Below are positions 26,336 to 34,319 of a stretch of DNA of 64,000 nucleotides, one piece after another. Positions within the stretch are counted from its first letter, which is position 1; the number at the start of each line of letters is the position of its first letter. The stretch spans positions 1-64,000 of the forward strand of contig JBILGU010000016.1 of assembly GCA_044350805.1 (NCBI GenBank), read 5' to 3'. The notes below the pieces were generated by a model, which worked only from the letters and a program-made list of their open reading frames with translations, ran no database searches and was not told the origin of the DNA. A program made the position numbers and the translations under genes. The DNA is from UBA6136 sp044350805. Its GTDB lineage: Bacteria > Pseudomonadota > Gammaproteobacteria > Methylococcales > Methylococcaceae.

Positions 26336-27445
26336 ATGCTTTCGGTCTTCTGTTCGCCTTCACGGTATGTCCAAGGTCGAAATGCCACGGGGCAACTCCC
26401 GGCTGAACTCAAACGTCTGGGGATGGGCGGTCGCTGCCTGATCATTGCAAGTCAGACGGCGTTCAGGCTGTTGAACGATCTCTGGCAGGACGCTTTTGCG
26501 GCCTCAGGCATTCCGTTCGATGTGGTGCTCTTCAAGGGTGAGTGCTCTCGGGTCGAGATCGAAAGGCTGATTGCAGAGGCGCGTCATAAGGGCGCAGAAA
26601 CACTGGTTGGCGCCGGCGGTGGCAAGGTGCTGGATACCGTTCGGGCAGTCGCTGGCGCACTTCACAAGCCGGTGGCCTGTTGCCCGACGACAGCGGCCAG
26701 CGATGCCCCCTGCAGTGCTTTATCGGTGGTTTACACCGAGGCGGGGGTTTTTGAAGAATGTCTTTTTTATCCCCGGAATCCCGAACTGGTCCTGGTGGAC
26801 ACGACTGTCATCGCAAAGGCACCGGTTCGCCAGCTGATTTCGGGCATGGGCGATGCTCTGGCGACGCGGTTTGAAGCTGAGGCTTCCCGGCAGGCTTTCC
26901 GGCGCAATGTCGTGGGCGGCCTGAGCACGATGGCGGCGGCGGCGATCGCAGATCTTTGCTACCGAACGCTACTCGCCGATGGTGAGGCAGCGGTTGAAGC
27001 GGCCCGTGTTGGGGCTGTGACGCCGGCACTCGAGCGAATTGTTGAAGCGAACACCCTGCTGTCCGGCCTGGGATTCGAGTCCGGGGGTCTTGCTCTGGCG
27101 CACTCGATTCATAATGGACTGACGGCGGCACAGGAGACCCATGGCTGTCTTCATGGCGAAAAGGTCGCTTTTGGAACACTGGTCCAACTGGTCCTTGAGG
27201 GACGGGGCCCTTCTGAAGTGAACGAAGTGCTCGATTTTTGTATTCGGGTCGGTCTTCCCGTCACGCTGGCCCAGCTGGGGCTGGATGCACTGCCCCGGCC
27301 TCTGGCCTTGGCCATCGCCGAGCGCGCCTTGGCGGAAGGTGAAACCTCTCACAATGTGGCATTTCCGCTTTCCCTTGAAAGTGTGGCGGAAGCGCTGTAC
27401 GCCGCCGATGCCCTCGGTCGAGCCCGGCTGAGGGTACACGCTTAA
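26336..27445 (+). CDS. gldA: Glycerol dehydrogenase GldA
   Basis: Metal-dependent NAD dehydrogenase of the group III alcohol dehydrogenase fold, 369 residues. NAD binding is by GAGGGKVLDTVRA, and zinc ligands are expected in SGMGDALATRFEAE (Asp), GLALAHSIHNGLT (His) and CLHGEKVAFGTL (His). Glycerol dehydrogenase interconverts glycerol and dihydroxyacetone; related enzymes also reduce methylglyoxal or C1-C3 aldehydes, so the in vivo substrate is not certain. It begins 41 bases after fdsD on the same strand and may be read with the formate operon. It faces miaA, with three bases between stops. Confidence 0.88.
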   Translation: MLSVFCSPSRYVQGRNATGQLPAELKRLGMGGRCLIIASQTAFRLLNDLWQDAFAASGIPFDVVLFKGECSRVEIERLIAEARHKGAETLVGAGGGKVLDTVRAVAGALHKPVACCPTTAASDAPCSALSVVYTEAGVFEECLFYPRNPELVLVDTTVIAKAPVRQLISGMGDALATRFEAEASRQAFRRNVVGGLSTMAAAAIADLCYRTLLADGEAAVEAARVGAVTPALERIVEANTLLSGLGFESGGLALAHSIHNGLTAAQETHGCLHGEKVAFGTLVQLVLEGRGPSEVNEVLDFCIRVGLPVTLAQLGLDALPRPLALAIAERALAEGETSHNVAFPLSLESVAEALYAADALGRARLRVHA

Positions 27446-27448
27446 TTC

Positions 27449-28393
27449 TTAAGCCAGGAGCGAGCCCACCGCCTGGCGGGCTTTCTCAAGTAGCCTTGGA
27501 TCCTCGCTTTCCAGTTCCAGCGGAAAAGATTCCTTTCTGAGCCAGGTCATTTGGCGCTTGGCGAATTGACGCGTTGCGGTGATGCCTCGGGTGCGCATCT
27601 CCTCGAAGGAGGCGTTACCCTCCAGATGTTCCCACACCTGTCGGTAACCGACGGCCCTCATGGAGGGCAGGTCGAGATGGAGATCCCCTCGATCCTTGAG
27701 TGCCTGAACTTCCTCGATCAATCCCTTTTTCAGCATGGCCTCGAATCGCTGAGAAATCCTCTCGGCCAGACGCGCCCGATCTTTAGGGGCAACGAGTACC
27801 GGAATGACATCGAAATCTTTGGGCGGCGGCGGGTTCTCTGCAATCACATCGGTCATCGATCGACCGGTCAGTTGATGAATCTCCAGCGCCCTTTGGATGC
27901 GTTGAGGGTCATTTGGGTGAATCCGATCGGCTGCCACAGGGTCAATGGCCTTGAGCCTTTCATGCAGAAACCCCCAGCCGTGATGTCGCGCCTCTGAATC
28001 GAGCGCTGCGCGAATGTCGGGATCTGCGGGCGGAAGCGCTGAAATGCCATGGAGGAGTCCATGAAAGTAGAGCATGGTCCCGCCGGCGAGGATGGGGACC
28101 TTGCCCCGCTGTGTAATCTCGAGGATGCATTTTTCAGCATCTTTTTGAAATTGGCCGGTCGAGTAGCTCTCAGAAGGGTCAAGAATATCGATGAGGTGGT
28201 GAGGGATCCCTTCGCGTTCCGAAAGGTCAGGTTTGGCCGTGCCTATGTCCATTCCACGAAACACCAGGGCCGAATCCACACTGATGACCTCGCCCCCAAG
28301 GCTCTGGGCCAGCTCGATAGCCAGACGTGACTTCCCCGATGCCGTGGGCCCCATGATCAAAACGGCCTTGGGTCTTTCGGTTTGCGCGCTCAT
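27449..28393 (-). CDS. miaA: tRNA dimethylallyltransferase MiaA
   Basis: Transfers a dimethylallyl group to A37 of tRNAs that read codons starting with U, 314 residues (family ~310-320). P-loop GPTASGKS is near residue 15, followed by ISVDSALVFRGMDIGTAKP, AGGTMLYFHGLLHG and the C-terminal zinc-finger-free tail TRQFAKRQMTWLR. One substitution is notable: the usual DSxQVYRGMDIG reads DSALVFRGMDIG. A longer open frame exists upstream to 28768, but it crosses the tpiA promoter, and ATG 28393 gives the family N-terminus. Confidence 0.94.
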   Translation of the reverse strand: MSAQTERPKAVLIMGPTASGKSRLAIELAQSLGGEVISVDSALVFRGMDIGTAKPDLSEREGIPHHLIDILDPSESYSTGQFQKDAEKCILEITQRGKVPILAGGTMLYFHGLLHGISALPPADPDIRAALDSEARHHGWGFLHERLKAIDPVAADRIHPNDPQRIQRALEIHQLTGRSMTDVIAENPPPPKDFDVIPVLVAPKDRARLAERISQRFEAMLKKGLIEEVQALKDRGDLHLDLPSMRAVGYRQVWEHLEGNASFEEMRTRGITATRQFAKRQMTWLRKESFPLELESEDPRLLEKARQAVGSLLA

Positions 28394-28418
28394 GATGGGC
28401 AAGGTCCGGGAGGATGTA

Positions 28419-28447
28419 TTGATGTCACCTGCATAGCTGACTATACT
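28419..28447 (+). promoter_or_regulatory. Sigma-70 promoter of tpiA-secG
   Basis: TTGATG (28419-28424) and TATACT (28442-28447) are separated by exactly 17 bases. The start of transcription would be near 28454, 27 bases before tpiA. Confidence 0.75.
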
Positions 28448-28480
28448 ATCTGGCTTTATTCGCTCTTGAGGAAATGACCG

Positions 28481-29233
28481 ATGGCTCGACGTCCCCTGGT
28501 GGTCGGAAACTGGAAGATGAATGGCACGCGTGCCAGTGCCCTGCAGCTGACCCAAGACCTGATCCAGGGACTCCCGGCGGATGCAAAGGCGGATGTGGGC
28601 ATCTGCCCGCCGACGATCTTTATCCCGGAAGTGGCTGAAGCACTGATGGGTCGGTCGATCCGTCTGGGTGCCCAGAACGTTGCCAATCAGGACTCTGGTG
28701 CCTTCACCGGTGAAATTTCCGCCCCAATGCTGAGGGAGTTCGGCGTTTCTCTGGCGTTGGTCGGACACTCTGAGCGTCGTGCCATTTACGGGGAATCAGA
28801 CCAGCTGATCGCCGTTCGCTATGCTAAGGCGATCGAACATGGCGTCACCCCGATCCTTTGCGTGGGCGAAACGTTGGAAGAGCGTGAATCCAACAAGACG
28901 TTCTCCGTTATCGACGAACAATTGGTGGCCGTCCTGTCACTGAGTGGCGTTGAATCGCTGAAGAAAGCCGTGATTGCTTACGAACCGGTTTGGGCGATTG
29001 GAACGGGTCTGACCGCAAGCCCTGAACAGGCACAGGAAGTTCATGCCTATATTCGGAGCAAGATCGCTGCGCTGGACGCTTCAGTCGCTGAAGGTCTGCA
29101 AATTCTTTACGGTGGAAGCGTCAAGGCGGACAACGCAGCGGCGCTGTTCGGTCTGCCCGATGTGGACGGTGGCCTGATCGGCGGCGCCGCTCTCGATGCC
29201 AAGTCCTTCCTTTCCATTGCCCTGGCCGTCTGA
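28481..29233 (+). CDS. tpiA: Triosephosphate isomerase
   Basis: Glycolytic TIM-barrel enzyme interconverting dihydroxyacetone phosphate and glyceraldehyde 3-phosphate, 250 residues. Catalytic residues are visible: Lys12 in GNWKMNG, His in LVGHSERR and Glu in AYEPVWAIGTG; the phosphate-binding LYGGSVKADN and GGLIGGAAL are intact. It is followed by secG 12 bases later, the common tpiA-secG arrangement. Confidence 0.97.
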   Translation: MARRPLVVGNWKMNGTRASALQLTQDLIQGLPADAKADVGICPPTIFIPEVAEALMGRSIRLGAQNVANQDSGAFTGEISAPMLREFGVSLALVGHSERRAIYGESDQLIAVRYAKAIEHGVTPILCVGETLEERESNKTFSVIDEQLVAVLSLSGVESLKKAVIAYEPVWAIGTGLTASPEQAQEVHAYIRSKIAALDASVAEGLQILYGGSVKADNAAALFGLPDVDGGLIGGAALDAKSFLSIALAV

Positions 29234-29245
29234 CGGAAATACCCA

Positions 29246-29641
29246 ATGTACCAGTTCATCCTGATCGTTCATGTGCTGATCGCCGTTGCGATCGTTGGCC
29301 TGGTCCTGCTCCAGCAAGGCCGGGGTGCCGATGCGGGTGCTGGCTTTGGTGCGGGTGGATCCAGTTCAGTTTTCGGTGCGCGGGGCGCAGCGTCATTCCT
29401 TTCCAGGACCACGGCCATTCTCGCTTCTGTGTTCTTTGTGACCAGTCTCAGTCTTGCCTATCTGGCCAGCAACAGGGATAATAAAGGGCAGGACATCATG
29501 GATGTCCCCGGGGCAACTCAGCCGGCTAAGGCTGATCTACCGCCCCCGGCAACGCAAGCTCCGGCAAAGGCCGATGTGCCCAAGCCTGCCGAAAAGGCCG
29601 ATGTGCCCAAGCCGAACAAGCCGCAGGACAAGAAAAAATAG
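29246..29641 (+). CDS. secG: Protein-export membrane protein SecG
   Basis: Small SecYEG subunit with two transmembrane segments, 131 residues. MYQFILIVHVLIAVAIVGLVLLQQG and GAGFGAGGSSSVFGARG are classical SecG stretches. The C-terminal tail is long and low in complexity: KADVPKP occurs twice within a Pro/Ala/Lys-rich run. A tRNA-Leu gene follows 39 bases later, as in many Gammaproteobacteria. Confidence 0.95.
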   Translation: MYQFILIVHVLIAVAIVGLVLLQQGRGADAGAGFGAGGSSSVFGARGAASFLSRTTAILASVFFVTSLSLAYLASNRDNKGQDIMDVPGATQPAKADLPPPATQAPAKADVPKPAEKADVPKPNKPQDKKK

Positions 29642-29680
29642 TCCTCAGGCGTTCTCCCCGACCGGGGAAAAGTTAAAAAC

Positions 29681-29765
29681 GCGGATGTGGTGAAATTGGT
29701 AGACACGCTATCTTGAGGGGGTAGTGACGCAAGTCGTGTCGGTTCAAGTCCGACCATCCGCACCA
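29681..29765 (+). tRNA. tRNA-Leu (GAG)
   Basis: A type II tRNA with a 7-bp acceptor stem (GCGGATG / CATCCGC), anticodon stem CTATC / GGTAG, loop TTGAGGG with anticodon GAG, a long variable arm, T-loop GTTCAAG and an encoded CCA end. Confidence 0.96.
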
Positions 29766-29790
29766 TATGACAGCCACGTGCTGACCCTTC

Positions 29791-29820
29791 GGCCCGCTTG
29801 ATCCTCAAGCGGGCCGTTTT
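29791..29820 (+). terminator. Intrinsic terminator after tRNA-Leu
   Basis: An 11-bp perfect stem GGCCCGCTTGA / TCAAGCGGGCC with a three-base loop, followed by GTTTTGGTTTT. It lies just before tgt. Confidence 0.85.
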
Positions 29821-29840
29821 GGTTTTAGGGAGTTTGAAAG

Positions 29841-30950
29841 ATGCAGTTCAGAACCATGGGGATCGACGGGGCCGCCCGAAGAGGAGAGCTCGCCTTTGCT
29901 CGGGGCCATGTTCAGACTCCTGCGTTCATGCCGGTGGGGACTTATGGCACCGTAAAGGCCATGACGCCGGAGGAGCTCAAGGACATCGGCGCGGAGATCA
30001 TTCTGGGCAACACGTTCCATCTGATGTTGCGTCCCGGAACCGCTACGATTCAAGACCATGGTGACCTCCATGACTTCATGCATTGGGATCGCCCGATTCT
30101 GACGGACTCCGGAGGATTTCAGGTCTTCAGTCTGGGTGCGATGCGAAAGATCACCGAAGAGGGAGTGAGATTCCAGTCACCCATCGATGGGGATACCGTG
30201 TTTCTCGGGCCGGAAGAGTCGATGCAGGTCCAAAGGGCGCTGGGCTCCGATATCGTCATGATCTTTGATGAATGCACCCCGTATCCCGCCACCTGGGAAG
30301 AGGCAAAAGTCTCCATGGAGTTGTCGCTTCGATGGGCTGCGCGAAGTAAGGCGGCCCATGGTGACAGTCCCTCTGCGCTTTTTGCGATCGTTCAGGGGGG
30401 CGTCTACGAGGACCTTCGCATCGCCTCACTGGAAGGATTGCTCGATATCGGCTTTGATGGTTATGCGATTGGCGGGCTTTCCGTTGGGGAGCCCAAGGAA
30501 GATCGCCGTCGTGTGCTTGAGACCGTCCTTCCGAGGTTACCGCAGGATAAGCCGCGATATCTCATGGGCGTGGGTACTCCGGAAGACATTGTGGAAGCGG
30601 TCTCCCTGGGGATCGACATGTTCGATTGCGTGATGCCGACACGTAATGCCCGAAACGGCCACATCTTTACTCGAAATGGCATCTTGCGACTTAGAAATGC
30701 CGTTCATCAGGGCGATACGGGACCTATCGATCCCGAATGTGCTTGCTATACCTGTCGCAACTACAGTCGTTCTTATCTTCGTCATCTCGACAAGTGCAGC
30801 GAAATTTTGGGGGCTCGTTTGAATACGATCCATAACCTCTTTTATTACCAGGAATTGATGCAAGGGCTTCGTGCGGCCATCGCGGCAGGTCAGCTTGAGG
30901 TCTTTGTTGAAGACTTTTGGCGCCGGCGCACTGAGGATTCTGTGGCATAA
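29841..30950 (+). CDS. tgt: Queuine tRNA-ribosyltransferase
   Basis: Exchanges guanine 34 for preQ1 in tRNAs with GUN anticodons, 369 residues. Active-site Asp is in TDSGGFQVFSLG; the second catalytic Asp is in GIDMFDCVMPTRNARNG; the zinc site is CACYTCRNYSRSYLRHL. It heads the usual tgt-yajC-secD-secF run, with yajC 37 bases later. QueD for the same pathway is at 11725. Confidence 0.96.
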   Translation: MQFRTMGIDGAARRGELAFARGHVQTPAFMPVGTYGTVKAMTPEELKDIGAEIILGNTFHLMLRPGTATIQDHGDLHDFMHWDRPILTDSGGFQVFSLGAMRKITEEGVRFQSPIDGDTVFLGPEESMQVQRALGSDIVMIFDECTPYPATWEEAKVSMELSLRWAARSKAAHGDSPSALFAIVQGGVYEDLRIASLEGLLDIGFDGYAIGGLSVGEPKEDRRRVLETVLPRLPQDKPRYLMGVGTPEDIVEAVSLGIDMFDCVMPTRNARNGHIFTRNGILRLRNAVHQGDTGPIDPECACYTCRNYSRSYLRHLDKCSEILGARLNTIHNLFYYQELMQGLRAAIAAGQLEVFVEDFWRRRTEDSVA

Positions 30951-30987
30951 TTGCGGTTTTGATTCCCCCGTCTCGAGGAGAACCCAC

Positions 30988-31338
30988 ATGAGTTTTTTCA
31001 TTTCGGAAGCATGGGCTGAAGCTGCACCGGCAGCCGCACAGGATCCCGGTTTTGTTGGTCTGATCCTGCCGCTCGGCATCATGACCGCTTTCTATTTCCT
31101 TTTCATCATGCCGCAACAGCGCAAGGTCAAGGAACACAAGAAGATGGTTGAAGCGTTGGTCAAGGGAAGCGAAGTCGTGACCAATGGAGGACTCATCGGG
31201 CGCGTCGTAGAACTTGATGATAACTTCGTTGAGCTCGAACTCTCCGATAACGTCCACGTGCACGTTCAGCGTAGCGCGATTACCTCGATGCTCCCCAAGG
31301 GGACGTTCAAGGTCAGAAAGAAGTCAGAAAAGGCCTAA
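30988..31338 (+). CDS. yajC: Preprotein translocase subunit YajC
   Basis: Single-span inner-membrane component of the SecDF-YajC complex, 116 residues. The membrane segment LILPLGIMTAFYFLFIMPQQRK is followed by a cytoplasmic region with VKGSEVVTNGGLIGRV. GAGGAG at 30975-30980 supports ATG 30988. An earlier codon would overlap tgt. Confidence 0.95.
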   Translation: MSFFISEAWAEAAPAAAQDPGFVGLILPLGIMTAFYFLFIMPQQRKVKEHKKMVEALVKGSEVVTNGGLIGRVVELDDNFVELELSDNVHVHVQRSAITSMLPKGTFKVRKKSEKA

Positions 31339-31391
31339 GGGTCTCCATCGCCTCTCGGTTGCCCGACCGACCTGTTCACTAGGCAAAAATC

Positions 31392-33233
31392 ATGCGTAAT
31401 TATTTTCCAATCTGGAAAAACAGCCTCATCATCCTCATCCTGACTTTGGCAGTCATCTATGCACTGCCGAATTTTTTCGGGGAGGACCCGTCGGTCCAGT
31501 TGTCGCCGAATCGTGGCGCTGTGCTTGACCAAAGCCTGGTTGATCAGGCGCAAAAGTCATTGACGGCCCAAGGCCTCAAGCCCAAAGCGGTTGAGTTGAG
31601 TGACAAGCGCCTTTTGGTTCGCTTTGAAGACACCGATCTTCAGTTGCGTGCGGCAGATAGCCTCAAAGGAACCTATGGGGATCGCTATACGGTGGCGCTG
31701 AATCTCGCGCCGGCAACGCCAGGATGGCTGAGAGCCATTGGCGCCGCGCCGATGTATCTGGGTCTGGATCTTCGGGGCGGTGTCCACTTCCTGATGCAGG
31801 TGGATATGGAAGCGGCCGTTCGTCAGGCCGAAGAGCGCTATGCCGAAGACATCCGTACGCTTCTGAGGGACAGCAAAATCCGTTATGGCGCGGTGGATCG
31901 CAGCAATCATGTCATCCAGGTGAAGTTCCAGGACACGACGGCGCTCGCCCAGGCTGAAAATGCGCTCCGCCGCGAGATGCGGGGTCTGACCTTCAGTGAT
32001 GAAGGCACGACGCTGACCGCGCGGGTCTCTGATAATGAAATTCGGGAAGTCCGTCGTCTGGCAGTTGCCCAGAACGTGACGACCTTGCGAAACCGTGTCA
32101 ATGAACTCGGTGTGGCTGAGCCTGTGATTCAACAACAGGGCGAGGACCGCATTGTGGTTCAGTTGCCGGGTGTTCAGGATACCGCTCGCGCCAAGGAAAT
32201 CCTGGGTGCTACCGCGACCCTCGAATTCCGCATGGTCGATACGGACCATCCGACGCCGACCGATGAAACCAAGACCCCGATTGGGTCCAAGCTTTACAAG
32301 GATCGCAAGGGAACTCCGGTGCTTTTGCAGCGCAAGATCATCGTGACGGGTGACCAGATCATCGATGCCTCATCCGGGATTGAACAGCAGTCAGGTTCGT
32401 CTGCGGTCTTCATCACCCTGAATGGTCCGGGTGCCCGCAAGATGGCGGATACCACGCGTGAAAATATCAACAAGCCCATGGCGGTGGTCTATATTGAAAA
32501 CAAGACCGAAACCAAGGAAGTGGGTGGCCAGCGCGTCAGCACCAAGCGGACGGTGGAAGAGGTGATCAACATCGCGACGATTCGCGATCGCTTCAGTAAG
32601 CGCTTCCAGATCAGTGGCCTCGATAGCAGTGATGAAGCCCGTAATCTTTCCTTGTTGCTTCGCTCCGGTGCCCTTGCAGCCCCGGTCGACATTGTCGAAG
32701 AACGCACCGTGGGACCGAGCCTCGGTAAGGACAACATTGCACAGGGTGTCCGCTCCTTTGAAATCGGCTTTGCCCTGGTGGCACTGGTCGTTCTCTTTTA
32801 CTACAAGGTGTTCGGTATCGTTGCAAACGTGACGCTGCTGTTCAACGTGGCCCTGATTCTCGCCATTCTCTCTGCCATGCAGGCGACGCTGACCCTGCCG
32901 GGTATCGCAGGGATCACCCTGACAGTCGGTATGGCGGTCGACGCCAACGTCCTGATCTATGAGCGTATCAAGGAAGAAATTCGCAATGGCGCCTCACCAC
33001 AGGCAGCCATCTATGCGGGCTTTGATCGAGCCTTTGCGACCATTTGGGACTCTCACATCACCAACCTCATTGCGGCCATCATGCTCTTCGGCATTGGTTC
33101 AGGCCCGGTGAAGGGATTCGCCGTCACATTGACGATCGGCATCATCACCTCGCTCTTCACGGCGGTGAGCTGCACGCGAATGATGGTGAACTTCATCTAT
33201 GGGCAACGCCGTCAGGCCAAGTTGTCGATCTAG
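31392..33233 (+). CDS. secD: Protein translocase subunit SecD
   Basis: Proton-driven Sec accessory subunit, 613 residues. One N-terminal membrane segment, a large periplasmic P1 region with LGLDLRGGVHFLMQVD (D1 motif), then five membrane segments from about residue 445 with GMAVDANVLIYERIKEE (D5) and SLGKDNIAQGVRS (D4). It pairs with secF 52 bases downstream. Confidence 0.97.
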   Translation: MRNYFPIWKNSLIILILTLAVIYALPNFFGEDPSVQLSPNRGAVLDQSLVDQAQKSLTAQGLKPKAVELSDKRLLVRFEDTDLQLRAADSLKGTYGDRYTVALNLAPATPGWLRAIGAAPMYLGLDLRGGVHFLMQVDMEAAVRQAEERYAEDIRTLLRDSKIRYGAVDRSNHVIQVKFQDTTALAQAENALRREMRGLTFSDEGTTLTARVSDNEIREVRRLAVAQNVTTLRNRVNELGVAEPVIQQQGEDRIVVQLPGVQDTARAKEILGATATLEFRMVDTDHPTPTDETKTPIGSKLYKDRKGTPVLLQRKIIVTGDQIIDASSGIEQQSGSSAVFITLNGPGARKMADTTRENINKPMAVVYIENKTETKEVGGQRVSTKRTVEEVINIATIRDRFSKRFQISGLDSSDEARNLSLLLRSGALAAPVDIVEERTVGPSLGKDNIAQGVRSFEIGFALVALVVLFYYKVFGIVANVTLLFNVALILAILSAMQATLTLPGIAGITLTVGMAVDANVLIYERIKEEIRNGASPQAAIYAGFDRAFATIWDSHITNLIAAIMLFGIGSGPVKGFAVTLTIGIITSLFTAVSCTRMMVNFIYGQRRQAKLSI

Positions 33234-33285
33234 TGGTATCCCTCGAGATCCAAGAGCCCTACCGAATTTTCAGGAGTAGTTAGTC

Positions 33286-34233
33286 TTGTCTACATCTACC
33301 ATCAAGCCAAAGCATCCGTCCATTGACTTCATGAAGTGGCGCGGCTTTGCCGTCATCGCCTCGCTGGTTCTTAGCGTCATCGCCATGGGATCTCTGGGCG
33401 TCAAGGGTCTCAATTTTGCCGTCGATTTCACTGGGGGTACGGTGATCGAAGCCGGCTACAAAAATCCGGTTGATCTCGGTCTGATTCGGACTGAGCTGGA
33501 AGCGGCAGGTTTTTCAAATCCGACCGTGCAGAACTTTGGAACGATCCGTGATGTCCTGATTCGTCTTGCACCGCTCAAGCAGGGCGAAGATGGCAACGCG
33601 CTGCGGGCCAAGGTGATGGACGCCTTGAACAAGAATCCGCAAGACCGACCGGAAATCCGGCGGGTTGATTTTGTGGGGCCTCAGGTCGGTGATGATCTGG
33701 TCGAAGGCAGTTTGATCGCCCTCATTGCCTCCGCGTTCTTCATTCTGGTCTATGTCGCATGGCGGTTTGAATACCGCTTTGCACTGGGTGCGATTCTCGC
33801 CACCTTGCATGACATCACCATGATTCTCGGGTTCTTTTCAATCCTTCAGCTCGACTTCGACCTGACCGTCCTTGCAGCGGTTTTGACCATCATGGGTTAC
33901 TCGCTGAATGACACCATCGTTGTTTTCGACCGAATCCGTGAAAACTTCAGAAAAATTCGTCGGACCGATACCCTCGAAGTGATCAATCTCTCAATCAATG
34001 AAACCTTGAGTCGAACCCTGATGACTTCGTTCCTGACCTTCCTTTCCGCGGTCGCGATGGCCGTCTGGGGCGGCGAGGTCCTGCGCAATTTCGGTTTGGC
34101 GCTGGTTGTCGGTATCTTCGTCGGCACCTACTCCTCGATCTATGTCGCATCCGCTCTGGCCTATCGCCTCGGTATCAGTCGCGCGGATCTTCTGGTTCCC
34201 GAAAAAGAGGGTTCCGGTGACGATCGTCCCTGA
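33286..34233 (+). CDS. secF: Protein translocase subunit SecF
   Basis: Six-span partner of SecD, 315 residues. Family stretches include FAVDFTGGTVIE, VGPQVGDDLVEGS and GYSLNDTIVVFDRIREN. The start codon is TTG at 33286; no ATG nearby gives the expected N-terminus, and GGAGTAG lies just upstream. A terminator follows. Confidence 0.95.
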   Translation: MSTSTIKPKHPSIDFMKWRGFAVIASLVLSVIAMGSLGVKGLNFAVDFTGGTVIEAGYKNPVDLGLIRTELEAAGFSNPTVQNFGTIRDVLIRLAPLKQGEDGNALRAKVMDALNKNPQDRPEIRRVDFVGPQVGDDLVEGSLIALIASAFFILVYVAWRFEYRFALGAILATLHDITMILGFFSILQLDFDLTVLAAVLTIMGYSLNDTIVVFDRIRENFRKIRRTDTLEVINLSINETLSRTLMTSFLTFLSAVAMAVWGGEVLRNFGLALVVGIFVGTYSSIYVASALAYRLGISRADLLVPEKEGSGDDRP

Positions 34234-34263
34234 GGACAGCGTTGCATTTTCCCTCTAAGAATC

Positions 34264-34287
34264 AAGGCCGCGTGAGTGGCCTTTTTT
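34264..34287 (+). terminator. Intrinsic terminator after secF
   Basis: Stem AAGGCC / GGCCTT with an eight-base loop, running into six T (34282-34287). It ends the tgt-yajC-secD-secF transcript before tex. Confidence 0.85.
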
Positions 34288-34319
34288 CTTAGCCCGCTTC
34301 CACCCTATTTTTTTATCTG